A stretch of 64,000 nt of DNA from assembly GCF_012863495.1 (NCBI RefSeq), contig NZ_JAAVJL010000002.1, positions 560,501 through 624,500 on the forward strand, written 5' to 3'. Origin of the DNA: Pseudanabaena yagii GIHE-NHR1 (GTDB lineage Bacteria; Cyanobacteriota; Cyanobacteriia; Pseudanabaenales; Pseudanabaenaceae). Positions 46,830 through 54,596 of this stretch are shown piece by piece (position 1 is the stretch's first letter; each line of letters begins with the position of its first letter). The position numbers and the translations under genes are program-made. The notes beneath the pieces are model-generated. The model saw only the letters and a list, made by a program, of their open reading frames with translations. It searched no databases and was not told where the DNA came from.

Positions 46830-47879
46830 CTAAGCGACTACATTAAATAAGCCCATACAACCTGCCTCTGCGATCGCATCTTGATGCGGATGAAACATAT
46901 ATTTTCCCGTAAAGCGATATTGCAACTCTAAAATATGCCTTTCCGCAGTCCCCATCGTGATTACATCCGTTTCCTCTGTGGGAGTCATGCCGCGTCCTGT
47001 GCGATAGACCTGAAATATATTCGCATGGACATGAAAAGTCGCCGCAGGGTCAAACTCAATCATATTAAGGACATATAAACGCAATAGCTGATTTTGCTGC
47101 ACAGCGATCGGTTGCTGCATATAGAAATGGGGCAAACCATTAAAGGCATACATCTCATTGCGGCCATCTCCATCAATGTCATAGCCGCCCATGATGAGCA
47201 CCAACTCATCCGCAGGAGGTCGTGGCGTTGGCGGATCGACAATAAACATTCCGTACAAGCCTTTACCAATATGCCTTGCCACAGGTGCAACATGGCAGTG
47301 ATACAAATGCACTCCGTAGGGCTTAGCCTCAAATTCATAAATTGTGGCTGCACCATTGCGAATTGGTTTTACTCCATCCATTTCTGAAGCATGTTCACCG
47401 TGAAAGTGCAATGAATGGGCATGTCCTGCCTGATTGGAAAAAGCAATCCGCACGTGATCGCCTTCTGTTGCTCTCAAGGTTGGACCAGGAACGCGATCGT
47501 TTACATTCCAAGTAATGAAGTCCGTTGAGGCATTTAATTTAACTGTTTTACTTTTGGCTGTTAGCTCAAATTCGCGCACTGTGCGCCCATTTTCTTGACT
47601 AACTTTGCCGTAATCAAACTCTCGCAATGCGGCGATCGGATCGAGTCCACTAGTCTTAATTCTGGTCTGAGCCGCTTCGTTGAGCGACATCGGCGGAATC
47701 ACAATCTTTTTAGGTGTAGGTTGATTATTCTCGTTGTTGCGATTTGAAATGATGGGACTACAAGCGATCGCGCCACCAATTAACCCAATACCTCCAAGCC
47801 CAAGTTCTAATATTTTTCGACGTTGACGATCCATTAATCCTACTTGCAAATAGTTCCTATTTACCTTAACAAATTTCAC
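46830..47879 (-). CDS. Two-domain multicopper oxidase (probable ferroxidase)
   Basis: 349 residues. A lipobox-like GGAIAC (Cys40) follows a short basic N-terminus, and an ATG at 47834 would give a more typical signal. Two cupredoxin domains are visible. Copper motifs: HSLHFHGEH, YHCHVAPVARHIGKGLYGMF, FHVHANIF and MFHPHQDAIAEAGCMGLF. The type 1 Cys-His pair is in domain 1 only, as in two-domain oxidases or NirK-like proteins. With FTR1 and the lipoprotein downstream, oxidation of Fe2+ for uptake is the best reading; nitrite reductase activity is less likely. Confidence 0.85.
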   Translation of the reverse strand: MKFVKVNRNYLQVGLMDRQRRKILELGLGGIGLIGGAIACSPIISNRNNENNQPTPKKIVIPPMSLNEAAQTRIKTSGLDPIAALREFDYGKVSQENGRTVREFELTAKSKTVKLNASTDFITWNVNDRVPGPTLRATEGDHVRIAFSNQAGHAHSLHFHGEHASEMDGVKPIRNGAATIYEFEAKPYGVHLYHCHVAPVARHIGKGLYGMFIVDPPTPRPPADELVLIMGGYDIDGDGRNEMYAFNGLPHFYMQQPIAVQQNQLLRLYVLNMIEFDPAATFHVHANIFQVYRTGRGMTPTEETDVITMGTAERHILELQYRFTGKYMFHPHQDAIAEAGCMGLFNVVA

Positions 47880-48271
47880 TTAACTTTGAATATTTGTCAT
47901 AAAGCGATCGCGCAATAAAAACAGTGACTTTGAAAAAATAATTTAACAAGCTATTTTTAGCCTTATTCTAGGAATTCAAGACTTGTAATTAGACTTAAAA
48001 ATAGACTTACTTAAATCATAGTTAGACTACATGCCTAAAATGATAGAAGAGAGATTTTTGGGTATCCTCTCTTTCTTCTTTAAACGTTTTAGCCGCGCAT
48101 AAATTTATAAGCTTGCGAATTTAGTTGAATCCTTACATAGCAACTTAGCTTACGATAATGGTTATTTACGCAAGCACGGGTATTTGATTGCTGTTCAAAA
48201 TACTAAAGTGCTTGTATATAGCGGATTTTGGGGATCGTTGTATCTTTACGCAAGCTAGCTAATTTAGTAAG
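47880..48271. other. Intergenic region at the left border of the island
   Basis: 391 bp, AT-rich, without a gene. It holds a hairpin-like AGAGAG/CTCTCT pair near 48047-48085, degenerate TTTACGCAAGC motifs (48165-48175, 48245-48255) and the left flanking repeat 48224-48268. It must also hold the promoter of the iron operon. Confidence 0.55.
48224..48268. repeat. Left flanking repeat of the island
   Basis: GATTTTGGGG-ATCGTTG...TTTAC..AAGCTA..TAATTT..TAAGCT aligns to 60291-60340 at about 40 of 50 positions in the same orientation. It may be an attachment-site remnant or a dispersed MITE-like repeat. Its GCTAGC arms could also terminate the leftward island operon. Confidence 0.45.
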
Positions 48272-48574
48272 CTAGCCTTTCTTTAGGTGAATGATCTGGT
48301 CGATGGTAACTACCCAAGATTGTTGAATTACCTTGTTTTCGACCTCGATCAAGTCTCCTTTGACGGAAATTATTTGCGCCCAAAAGCGTTTTTTCTTGAC
48401 CAAAATTAGCACTTGATCGCCTGTGGATAAGCTTTCGATTTTTGGATTTTCGATAAAAATGCTTTCTATAATGGAGGCTTGCGAATTCGATGGTTCTAGC
48501 TCGTAAGCTGTGCGTAGAAAGGCATCTGATAAATTTTTAAACAGCTTAGCTGCAATTTCCTTAAGCTCACTCAT
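48272..48574 (-). CDS. Small island protein, unknown
   Basis: 100 residues, no signal or membrane segment. The N-terminal half is helical (MSELKEIAAKLFKNLSDAF). The second half, with LSTGDQVLILVKKKRFWAQI and SVKGDLIEVENKVIQQSW, reads like a small beta-barrel of SH3/KOW kind. It starts 2 bp after the primase-helicase stop, so it is the last gene of the replication operon. No family recognised. Confidence 0.7.
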   Translation of the reverse strand: MSELKEIAAKLFKNLSDAFLRTAYELEPSNSQASIIESIFIENPKIESLSTGDQVLILVKKKRFWAQIISVKGDLIEVENKVIQQSWVVTIDQIIHLKKG

Positions 48575-48576
48575 AT

Positions 48577-51507
48577 CTAAATAACCCTGATTTCATCACG
48601 AGAAAAATGATTGCCTTGAACCCACTTGGGACACTCTACAAAATATTTCAATCCCATTCGGGCGGTAATAGTCCCAGTGGCTCCTACAAAAAATCCTTTC
48701 ACCACTTCAACGCGATCACCAATTTCTGGGCGATCTCCTTGCTTAAATGATTTTTTCTGCAAGTAATTATTAGTGACACACAAATTTGGTTCACCTTGGT
48801 TCATTGGTTCACTAATGGCGTGGTTGTCAGTTTTTTTTGCTTCACCGTCAAAATAATTTGGTTCACCCATCGATTTTGGTTCACCAGCTAAATTATTTGC
48901 AGTGTTATTAATTTGGTTCACCAAAAATGAATCAAATAAATTTGGTTCACCTTTTGGTTCATCGGTTGAAATACTCTCTATATCTTGATTTTTTTCTTCA
49001 GGTGAATCAAATGAATCAAAATCATGAGAAATTGCAAAATTTATAGATTGAATACCATAGACTAGAAAACCGTGCTTTGTCCTTTGGCTGAAACGCGCTC
49101 TTGGAAAGATTTTGGTTAACCCTTGTTTCATTAGCCTTGGTGCTTTTATCCAAGGATCGAAACGATTGCCATCGTCAAGCCAATCAAGTCGCTCTTTACC
49201 TTTGTCAGTGGTTTCAATATCTAAAATGCCTTGATCGACATACCAAGATTTAAGGCTTTCATAAAGATCGCCAATTTTGATGCATCCATCTCCCTGCTCT
49301 AATTTGATATCGGTAGCCCATCTAATTAGATGGCAGCTTGCCTCTTTCGCTTCTTGAATTGCGCCCGCCAAAGGTTTGTAGTCAATGCCATCTTGCATAA
49401 GTCTCACCAGTGCATCTAGTAGGCGATTTAGTAAGGATGGACAGACTTGATTTTGAAGAAATTCAGGGTCGTTTTTGAATCGTGGATCGGCGGGTAGTTC
49501 GTCTGGTGATTGCGGGTCGCTGGTGAAGGTCTTCGCAAATTTGACGATCGCATATCTTGACTCAATGGCTTTTTGTGCGCCAACAATTGACGGTGCTTCG
49601 TTACAGTTCAAAAGCACGATACAGGCGGGTTTGATGTCATAGTCATCTACGTTTTTACGTTCGATGTCGATTGGATCGCCAGTAAGCACATTCTTGAGAG
49701 ATTGCAGACTGTCAAGGCTTAAGCGTGAGTGATTTTCTGATGCCCAGTTGATGCGACTGTATTCCAGCTTGGCAAGTGGGAACTTTTTGCCCTCATCGTA
49801 TTGTTGGAAGTCGCGAAGCGAACAACCTGTAATACCACGGGAAAATATTTCGGCGATCGCTTCTCTGAGTGTGTCTTTACCGTTGGAACCATCACCTTGG
49901 AGAAGCAAGCCACGTAGACGATCTGGCATGACTTTACGCACATTTGCCAAGTCAAAAGAGGCAGCTATGGTTTTCAGAAATACGTCTCGCTGTGCATCAT
50001 CAAGGGCAATTAGTAGGCGATCGCAGGTTTCAGGATCGGCTTTTGGGTCATATCTGACTTTGGAGCAGTAGGTATAAACCATGTTTGGATGATGGTTTTT
50101 AAGTTTCCAAGTTGGTGTTTTGCCTTCCCATTCAATAGTTAAAACACCGTTGGCAAGGTTTAAACCTGTGGGATTTACGGTTGTAGGGTCAACACCAAAG
50201 CCAACTTTCACCCATTTCATTACAGCATTGACGCTTTGCTCATTGGCATATTTGTAGGTGCGCTTATTGGTGCGGTCATCGTAGACCAGAAACTTATTGC
50301 AAAATTCACTGATGCGACGCTTTTCGACTGGATCGGGACTGACTTCGTAATGTGTGCCTGTCCAATAATGCAAGGTGTCATTAATACAAACCCAGTGTTT
50401 ATCACTGAATAGTTTTTTCTGGGCAATTTGGTTGAAATGCTCAGAGATAGGCGGCTCGTCGGGGTCGTATCGGTCTAGATGGATAATTTCCTGCTCTGTT
50501 TCCTGTGTGGCGCTTTGCGCCGCCTCTGTAATTTCCTCTGAAACAACATCAATAGTATTTTCAGTCTTTGAAGCTTTGATAAGCATTTCAAGGTATTGAT
50601 CGCCAAATTCCTTGAATCCGTCGGTGATGTCATACCCATTTTTGGGATTTTCGGGCGCTGGTACAGTGGCGACAAATGCGCGATCGCCAATTGCCTCGGC
50701 AAGTTTCTTGGCTCCATCCTGTCCAGCCCGTCGCCCTTTGTTATCGGGGTAATCCAAATCATAAAAAATCACGATGCGATCGTATTGGTCCAGGGGTGAT
50801 AAATCTTTAGGAATGCCACCAGCACCACAGGTCGCTGTGGCTACGCTGATATTTGATTGCTCGTTGTAAAGTTTCTGACCCAATAGCAGGGCATCCCATT
50901 CACCCTCACAAATCCATAACTCTTTGCCGTCTGGTTGATGGGTAAAGTACCAGCGTGCGGTGACGTTTGGCTGTGACATTGGTTGATCGGGGCGATCTTC
51001 TTCTGGCAACCATTTATTAGGGAAATACTTGCCAAGCCATTTACCCGCCTCGATTTCGTAGGGGATAAACAGGCATGGTGTAGGTTTCCACTCTTCACCA
51101 TATTTAAAATTTTTGAAGGTGTAGCCAATCTTGAAATACTCAATGGTGCGAAGCTCTAATCCTCTATCAAGTAGATATTGCAATGCTTTTGGGGCGGTTT
51201 TTGAAGTTTTCCCGCGCAGCAATCTTGATGATGATTCGATGTTTTCATCGGTTTGGTAAACGATTTCTTTTTGTGGTTTGGCTGTGGGGATGTAGGTTTT
51301 CTCAAGTGGCTTCGCGTCGCCGATCGCTTCTCTGATTTGCTCGGTTGTGCAGCCTCGATGACATTTGTAAGCACCATGATCGGCGGGGTCAAGTGATACC
51401 GATAGGTTGTATTTGCGGTAGCCTTCACCTTTAGTTAGTAGGCATGAGGGGCATATTGCACGCCCTGTTTTGTTGAATTGAACGTGGTCAAAGATTGAAA
51501 ATGGCAT
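48577..51507 (-). CDS. Primase-helicase (zinc finger, TOPRIM, D5/SF3-like ATPase)
   Basis: 976 residues from the ATG at 51507; a 51-base longer frame starting at 51558 lacks family features. An N-terminal CHC-type zinc finger (CPSC ... CHRGC) precedes a TOPRIM fold (LWICEGEWDALL near residue 200; VIFYDLDYPDNKG near 250). A D5-type N-domain and an SF3-like ATPase follow, with Walker A GDGSNGKDTL near 545 and VLLNCNEAPSIVG near 640. The C-terminus has several G-E-P-(N/K) repeats and a KOW-like end. Such enzymes start replication of phages, satellites and plasmids. It is the largest gene of the island. Confidence 0.9.
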   Translation of the reverse strand: MPFSIFDHVQFNKTGRAICPSCLLTKGEGYRKYNLSVSLDPADHGAYKCHRGCTTEQIREAIGDAKPLEKTYIPTAKPQKEIVYQTDENIESSSRLLRGKTSKTAPKALQYLLDRGLELRTIEYFKIGYTFKNFKYGEEWKPTPCLFIPYEIEAGKWLGKYFPNKWLPEEDRPDQPMSQPNVTARWYFTHQPDGKELWICEGEWDALLLGQKLYNEQSNISVATATCGAGGIPKDLSPLDQYDRIVIFYDLDYPDNKGRRAGQDGAKKLAEAIGDRAFVATVPAPENPKNGYDITDGFKEFGDQYLEMLIKASKTENTIDVVSEEITEAAQSATQETEQEIIHLDRYDPDEPPISEHFNQIAQKKLFSDKHWVCINDTLHYWTGTHYEVSPDPVEKRRISEFCNKFLVYDDRTNKRTYKYANEQSVNAVMKWVKVGFGVDPTTVNPTGLNLANGVLTIEWEGKTPTWKLKNHHPNMVYTYCSKVRYDPKADPETCDRLLIALDDAQRDVFLKTIAASFDLANVRKVMPDRLRGLLLQGDGSNGKDTLREAIAEIFSRGITGCSLRDFQQYDEGKKFPLAKLEYSRINWASENHSRLSLDSLQSLKNVLTGDPIDIERKNVDDYDIKPACIVLLNCNEAPSIVGAQKAIESRYAIVKFAKTFTSDPQSPDELPADPRFKNDPEFLQNQVCPSLLNRLLDALVRLMQDGIDYKPLAGAIQEAKEASCHLIRWATDIKLEQGDGCIKIGDLYESLKSWYVDQGILDIETTDKGKERLDWLDDGNRFDPWIKAPRLMKQGLTKIFPRARFSQRTKHGFLVYGIQSINFAISHDFDSFDSPEEKNQDIESISTDEPKGEPNLFDSFLVNQINNTANNLAGEPKSMGEPNYFDGEAKKTDNHAISEPMNQGEPNLCVTNNYLQKKSFKQGDRPEIGDRVEVVKGFFVGATGTITARMGLKYFVECPKWVQGNHFSRDEIRVI
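48785..48962. repeat. Iteron-like direct repeats TTTGGTTCACC
   Basis: Exact TTTGGTTCACC starts at 48785, 48857, 48875, 48912 and 48941, with related TTGGTTCA(C/T) at 48796, 48804 and 48954. All are in one orientation, inside the 3' part of the primase-helicase gene, where they encode the G-E-P-N repeats. A candidate replication origin. Confidence 0.6.
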
Positions 51508-51591
51508 GATTTTTCGTGCATGGATGAAATTTTGTACAAAAAAAATGGCGATCGCCACTTCACTGGGTAAAGTTGCGATCGCGTGAATTGG

Positions 51592-51822
51592 TTAGTCTTT
51601 TTTGAAGCAATAAATTCTTAGGAAGAGGTCAAGCTGTGTTGGGTCGTTTTGCACAATTTCAATGTTTTTGATGAGTTCATCTAGGATCATCTCCGTCGAA
51701 ATAACTTCAAATCTTGATTGAATGTCGGCGGGAAAGTTTGCCTCGTGTCGCTTTCGCAAGTCATCCAGTATTGCTAGATGTCGTTGAGCTTGCTTTAAAA
51801 CTCCTGTGATATCGACTTTCAT
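51592..51822 (-). CDS. Small helical island protein, unknown
   Basis: 76 residues from the ATG at 51822 (MKVDITGVLKQAQRHLAILD). This start overlaps the upstream stop as ATGA (51819-51822), which supports it over a longer frame from 51858. The protein is helical and charged, with no recognised domain. It is coupled to the gene before it and lies 84 bp before the primase-helicase start. Confidence 0.7.
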   Translation of the reverse strand: MKVDITGVLKQAQRHLAILDDLRKRHEANFPADIQSRFEVISTEMILDELIKNIEIVQNDPTQLDLFLRIYCFKKD

Positions 51823-52265
51823 GCTGCTAATCCCTCGTCTAGTGCGTCGTACATCCAATTTGGGTCGAGTACATCTTGAATAGCGGCTTCCTCGTCGATA
51901 AGGATTGCTTCAAATTCGCCGCACGCTTCTCCATCGCATTGCTCAGCAGGTAGATCACCACATGGGCAAAACTCATAAAGCTCCTCTCTAAGCTCGTCGG
52001 CAGCATCTTCTAGTTTTTGTTGCTCCGAATCGAGTATCAAATGTGATTTCAGAGAGTGGGCAAGGCATTCAATAATGGTTAGGCTGTCGATGATGGTTAA
52101 GGATTTAATCCATTGAGTAGCATCAGCGCTTAGGTTTAGTACTTTGAATCCCTCTTGTGCTTGTAGTACTGAGTCTGTGAGTTCGTTGAGTAGCACCGCT
52201 TGGGGGGTTAACTCAAGGGAAAAGACTTCTTTGGCGATCGCTTCACTTGGTAGAACGTTACTCAT
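51819..52265 (-). CDS. Acidic island protein, unknown
   Basis: 148 residues, strongly acidic. A cysteine cluster CPCGDLPAEQCDGEACGEF (about residues 97-115) could bind a metal. The N-terminal part is helical. There is no recognised family. It overlaps both neighbours: 8 bp with the gene upstream and ATGA with the gene downstream. Such tight packing is usual in phage early operons. Confidence 0.72.
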   Translation of the reverse strand: MSNVLPSEAIAKEVFSLELTPQAVLLNELTDSVLQAQEGFKVLNLSADATQWIKSLTIIDSLTIIECLAHSLKSHLILDSEQQKLEDAADELREELYEFCPCGDLPAEQCDGEACGEFEAILIDEEAAIQDVLDPNWMYDALDEGLAA

Positions 52266-52539
52266 GATTCACCTCTTGCACTGGTACGGTGTGCAGGAAT
52301 GCAAGGCGATCGCTTAACCAGCGCAATAAATCAACTTTTTTCTCAGTCGATAGCATATCTATCTCTGAACAAGTGTTGTAATGAAGCACGTAATTCACAA
52401 AATCAGTGCGGTGTCTGATTGCTGAGACTAAATCGTGTACCACTTCAAGTAAGGCTTTGTCGCTTAGCTTTGAGATTTCTGCTTCAGTCTGTTCTGATAG
52501 CTGCAAGCCGTAGTAGCCTGCGGGTTGTGGGAATGCCAT
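52258..52539 (-). CDS. Small island protein, unknown; first gene of the replication operon
   Basis: 93 residues, helical, starting MAFPQPAGYYGLQLSEQTEA. No recognised family. It is first of the leftward operon (four small genes and the primase-helicase). Two copies of the palindromic operator (52561-52578 and 52600-52617) lie directly upstream of its start, so the nearby helix-turn-helix proteins probably control the operon. Confidence 0.7.
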   Translation of the reverse strand: MAFPQPAGYYGLQLSEQTEAEISKLSDKALLEVVHDLVSAIRHRTDFVNYVLHYNTCSEIDMLSTEKKVDLLRWLSDRLAFLHTVPVQEVNHE

Positions 52540-52560
52540 TGGTAGTTACTCCTAAATAGG

Positions 52561-52578
52561 GTTGTAAGTTTTTACAAC
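52561..52578. promoter_or_regulatory. Operator O1, GTTGTAA-N4-TTACAAC
   Basis: A perfect 18-bp dyad 22 bp upstream of the start of the 93-residue gene. Confidence 0.7.
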
Positions 52579-52579
52579 T

Positions 52580-52807
52580 TCATTTCAAATTAACACAGGG
52601 TTGTAAATTCTTACAACTATTTTGCCGTCTAATAACAATTGCCTCCAAAACCTTATAACTAGGCATTCCCAATGTTTCGCCTAACCTATTCAAAGTCTTT
52701 TCAGACAATAGCTGACCACTTAGATAGCGGCTAAGGTTTTCCTTTGCTATACCTGAAACTCTTGCCAGTTCTCCTATTGGAGTATTTAAAAACTCTTCTA
52801 TAGTCAT
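52580..52807 (-). CDS. Helix-turn-helix regulator (leftward)
   Basis: 75 residues, a small XRE-like DNA-binding protein. The HTH is at about 11-50: IGELARVSGIAKENLSRYLS, then KTLNRLGETLGM. It is divergent from a second HTH gene by 116 bp, the classic layout of a repressor/antirepressor switch. Operator copies overlap its start codon (52805-52822) and its last codons (52600-52617), implying self-control and control of the downstream operon. With so small a protein, dimer formation on the 18-bp dyad is expected. Confidence 0.82.
   Translation of the reverse strand: MTIEEFLNTPIGELARVSGIAKENLSRYLSGQLLSEKTLNRLGETLGMPSYKVLEAIVIRRQNSCKNLQPCVNLK
52600..52617. promoter_or_regulatory. Operator O2, GTTGTAA-N4-TTACAAC
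   Basis: A second perfect dyad, 39 bp from O1 centre to centre, located inside the last codons of the leftward HTH gene. Confidence 0.68.
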
Positions 52808-52886
52808 GTAGTTTTTTACAACTCAAAAATCATTTCTATGATAAACCCTTTGAGTTGTAAAAATAAGCATTGTAAGAATCTACAAC
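52805..52886. promoter_or_regulatory. Divergent promoter with partial operators
   Basis: TTACAAC half-site with a poor left arm at 52805-52822 (overlapping the leftward start codon), a lone GTTGTAA at 52854-52860 and a near-perfect ATTGTAA-GAAT-CTACAAC at 52869-52886. The graded match quality suggests sites of different affinity. Confidence 0.6.
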
Positions 52887-52923
52887 CCTAAGCGATAATT
52901 AATTACCACTAAAAACTAAAAAT

Positions 52924-53154
52924 ATGAATCACAGAGAGGCTCTCGCTGAGGTCATAGAAAAATTTGCAATCAAGGCTTCGGATATTGCCCAGAGTGCGCA
53001 CATTGAAGAGGCTCAATTCAGTCGTTTTAAAACTGGAAAGTCAGGGCTGAACCTTGCCACGTGGGAACATATAGTAGAAGCATTACCCCACAAAGCTAGA
53101 GCCTACTTATATTTTTTGTTGGCAACAAATGACGAGACAAAGCCAGCCGCGTAG
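52924..53154 (+). CDS. Helix-turn-helix regulator (rightward)
   Basis: 76 residues. The HTH at about 16-45 (IKASDIAQSAHIEEAQFSRF) resembles Cro/CI-type small regulators; the C-terminus is helical. It is the divergent partner of the leftward HTH gene. A near-perfect operator lies 38 bp upstream. It starts a rightward group of three small genes ending in a hairpin terminator. Confidence 0.8.
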   Translation: MNHREALAEVIEKFAIKASDIAQSAHIEEAQFSRFKTGKSGLNLATWEHIVEALPHKARAYLYFLLATNDETKPAA

Positions 53155-53160
53155 AAATTA

Positions 53161-53379
53161 ATGCCAGAAAATATTTACATTAGAGCGCTGATTGTAGTTG
53201 CTGTTGCGTTCATTGCAGTACAGGGAACAGCGTGGTTAATTCGGCAAATCTACTTTGTGATCAATGACTTGGATAATTGGGCGATTTGGATGCTGAGATA
53301 TCCTACATCCGCCGCAGGTTTCGCCATAGTTGCAGGTGTTGTCTACTTGGTAGTATCAAAATCTTTGAAGAAAGAATAG
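53161..53379 (+). CDS. Small membrane protein of the island
   Basis: 72 residues with two membrane segments (about 8-28 and 48-67) separated by a short charged loop. No recognised family. It starts 6 bp after the HTH gene stop. Size and layout would fit a holin or immunity protein, but nothing specific supports either. Confidence 0.65.
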   Translation: MPENIYIRALIVVAVAFIAVQGTAWLIRQIYFVINDLDNWAIWMLRYPTSAAGFAIVAGVVYLVVSKSLKKE

Positions 53380-53389
53380 GTGCTTACCA

Positions 53390-53629
53390 ATGAGCTTGTT
53401 TTTAGGTTTGGTGTGTTTTGCGATCGCGCTGATAGCCCTGTGGGTAATAGTCAAAGAAAGTCAGAGAGGACAGCGCGTAAACCGAAAATCAAACGTACCT
53501 GAAGGGATAGCGGCTGACTTTAAACTCTTGATGTTAAGGATTGAGGATACTTTTAGTACCAAAAAACGTAGACGAGGCAAGTCTGAACAGCGCTCAAGGA
53601 TTGATAGAGATACGGGCAGATATTTATAA
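53390..53629 (+). CDS. Small membrane-anchored basic protein of the island
   Basis: 79 residues with one N-terminal membrane segment (about 2-22) and a basic cytoplasmic tail rich in Arg/Lys (KKRRRGKSEQRSR). It lies 10 bp after the previous gene. The tail could bind DNA at the membrane, which is only a suggestion. A hairpin terminator at 53635-53665 closes the operon. Confidence 0.65.
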   Translation: MSLFLGLVCFAIALIALWVIVKESQRGQRVNRKSNVPEGIAADFKLLMLRIEDTFSTKKRRRGKSEQRSRIDRDTGRYL

Positions 53630-53634
53630 ACGAG

Positions 53635-53665
53635 AAAGGCGATCGCTAATTTAGCGATCGCCTTT
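53635..53665. terminator. HIP1-containing hairpin, copy 1
   Basis: 15-bp arms AAAGGCGATCGCTAA and complement, then TTTTT. A bidirectional terminator between the rightward group and the leftward gene 53666-53935. The 31-bp sequence recurs exactly at 53948-53978. Confidence 0.82.
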
Positions 53666-53935
53666 TTAAATAATTACTTTTTTCTTGATTAGCCCAAACT
53701 TTAGATAGGTTTTGAGCATCCATAAAAATTTAGAGCTTTTGCGTCGGGGCTTCAGTCTTGCGGCTCGCACAACGTCAAAGCCAACATGATTGACTTTTGA
53801 TAGCTTTTCAGCGTCGGCAATCGCTGTATCTTTGTCTCTGTATATATGTCCGCAAGGCACTCCAGCCTCCTTACAGCACAACGCACCTCGGAACGGAGCT
53901 ATGCCACTTCTTGATTTTTTACGGATTATGTACAT
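53666..53935 (-). CDS. Small basic protein of the island, unknown
   Basis: 89 residues, basic (C-terminus KFLWMLKTYLKFGLIKKK). Cysteines in GALCCKEAGVPCGHIYRD (about 18-35) with His could form a metal site. No family recognised. It stands alone, bounded on both sides by identical 31-bp HIP1 hairpins; its stop codon abuts one of them. Confidence 0.6.
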   Translation of the reverse strand: MYIIRKKSRSGIAPFRGALCCKEAGVPCGHIYRDKDTAIADAEKLSKVNHVGFDVVRAARLKPRRKSSKFLWMLKTYLKFGLIKKKVII

Positions 53936-53947
53936 ACCAAAATTATA

Positions 53948-53978
53948 AAAGGCGATCGCTAATTTAGCGATCGCCTTT
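53948..53978 (-). terminator. HIP1-containing hairpin, copy 2
   Basis: Identical in all 31 bases to 53635-53665. It ends the leftward structural operon, 4 bp past the stop at 53983. Confidence 0.78.
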
Positions 53979-53982
53979 ATTG

Positions 53983-54141
53983 TTATGTAATTTTTACTGC
54001 TCTAAATTTGATATCTCGATAGGCTTTTTTCAAAAAAGATACCTCTGCCTCAACTGTCTTCTTATCGTACTGATGTTTGTTGTATCTCACCCACACACTA
54101 GCCTGCTCAAATCTTGTTACCTGTTTTTCGATTGCATACAT
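53983..54141 (-). CDS. Very small gene, last of the leftward structural operon
   Basis: 52 residues (MYAIEKQVTRFEQ ... DIKFRAVKIT), charged and helical. It starts 5 bases after the stop of the preceding gene and ends just before a terminator. That packing, plus normal codon use, supports a real gene despite its size. Function unknown. Confidence 0.6.
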   Translation of the reverse strand: MYAIEKQVTRFEQASVWVRYNKHQYDKKTVEAEVSFLKKAYRDIKFRAVKIT

Positions 54142-54146
54142 TTCTG

Positions 54147-54596
54147 TTAAAAGCTCAATCTCAACCTTCCCATACTATCAGGAACACAATCAAACGGGAA
54201 AACATAGCGCACCGTCTGGACTTCCACCGCTTCGACCTCTACAAGCTCATTGACTACAACAGTCTGATATTGCTGATACTCCAAAACCAAAGCAGGATCG
54301 CTCGTTGTGCCATCCTCATTTATCACGCTTTGGTAAACCTCAGTACTACCCACTATCACCTGTTGAATTGTGCCAACAATATACGACGGGTAAAACTCAG
54401 TGTATGAGCTTTCAGTAACAAACAAACCATTAACACTATAAGCATTCGCATTAAAATCAGCGACGATTTGCATACTGTTCTTTCTGTCGCGATAGGGATA
54501 TTTACCATAGTTTTGATAATTAAAATCCCTCTCCAAAAAATAGAGATTGATACTGTTATTAAATACATCCCTCATCGCATCAGAAATAGCACTCAT
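54147..54596 (-). CDS. Probable virion-operon protein, unknown
   Basis: 149 residues from the ATG at 54596, which overlaps the upstream TGA as ATGA (54593-54596). The sequence is beta-rich and aromatic (YFLERDFNYQNYGKYPYRDR), with a Val/Glu-rich stretch near 115-130. No recognised family. By position it belongs with the 646-residue and tail-fibre-like proteins. Confidence 0.68.
   Translation of the reverse strand: MSAISDAMRDVFNNSINLYFLERDFNYQNYGKYPYRDRKNSMQIVADFNANAYSVNGLFVTESSYTEFYPSYIVGTIQQVIVGSTEVYQSVINEDGTTSDPALVLEYQQYQTVVVNELVEVEAVEVQTVRYVFPFDCVPDSMGRLRLSF

Noticed and set aside
46830-47879. Copper nitrite reductase
   Set aside because: The neighbours are an FTR1 permease and a lipoprotein in one operon, which fits a ferroxidase better; sequence alone does not fully exclude it.
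43846-48271. tRNA-Leu as the integration site of the island
   Set aside because: The tRNA is more than 4 kb away, across an intact iron operon, and I see no copy of its 3' end near the island borders.
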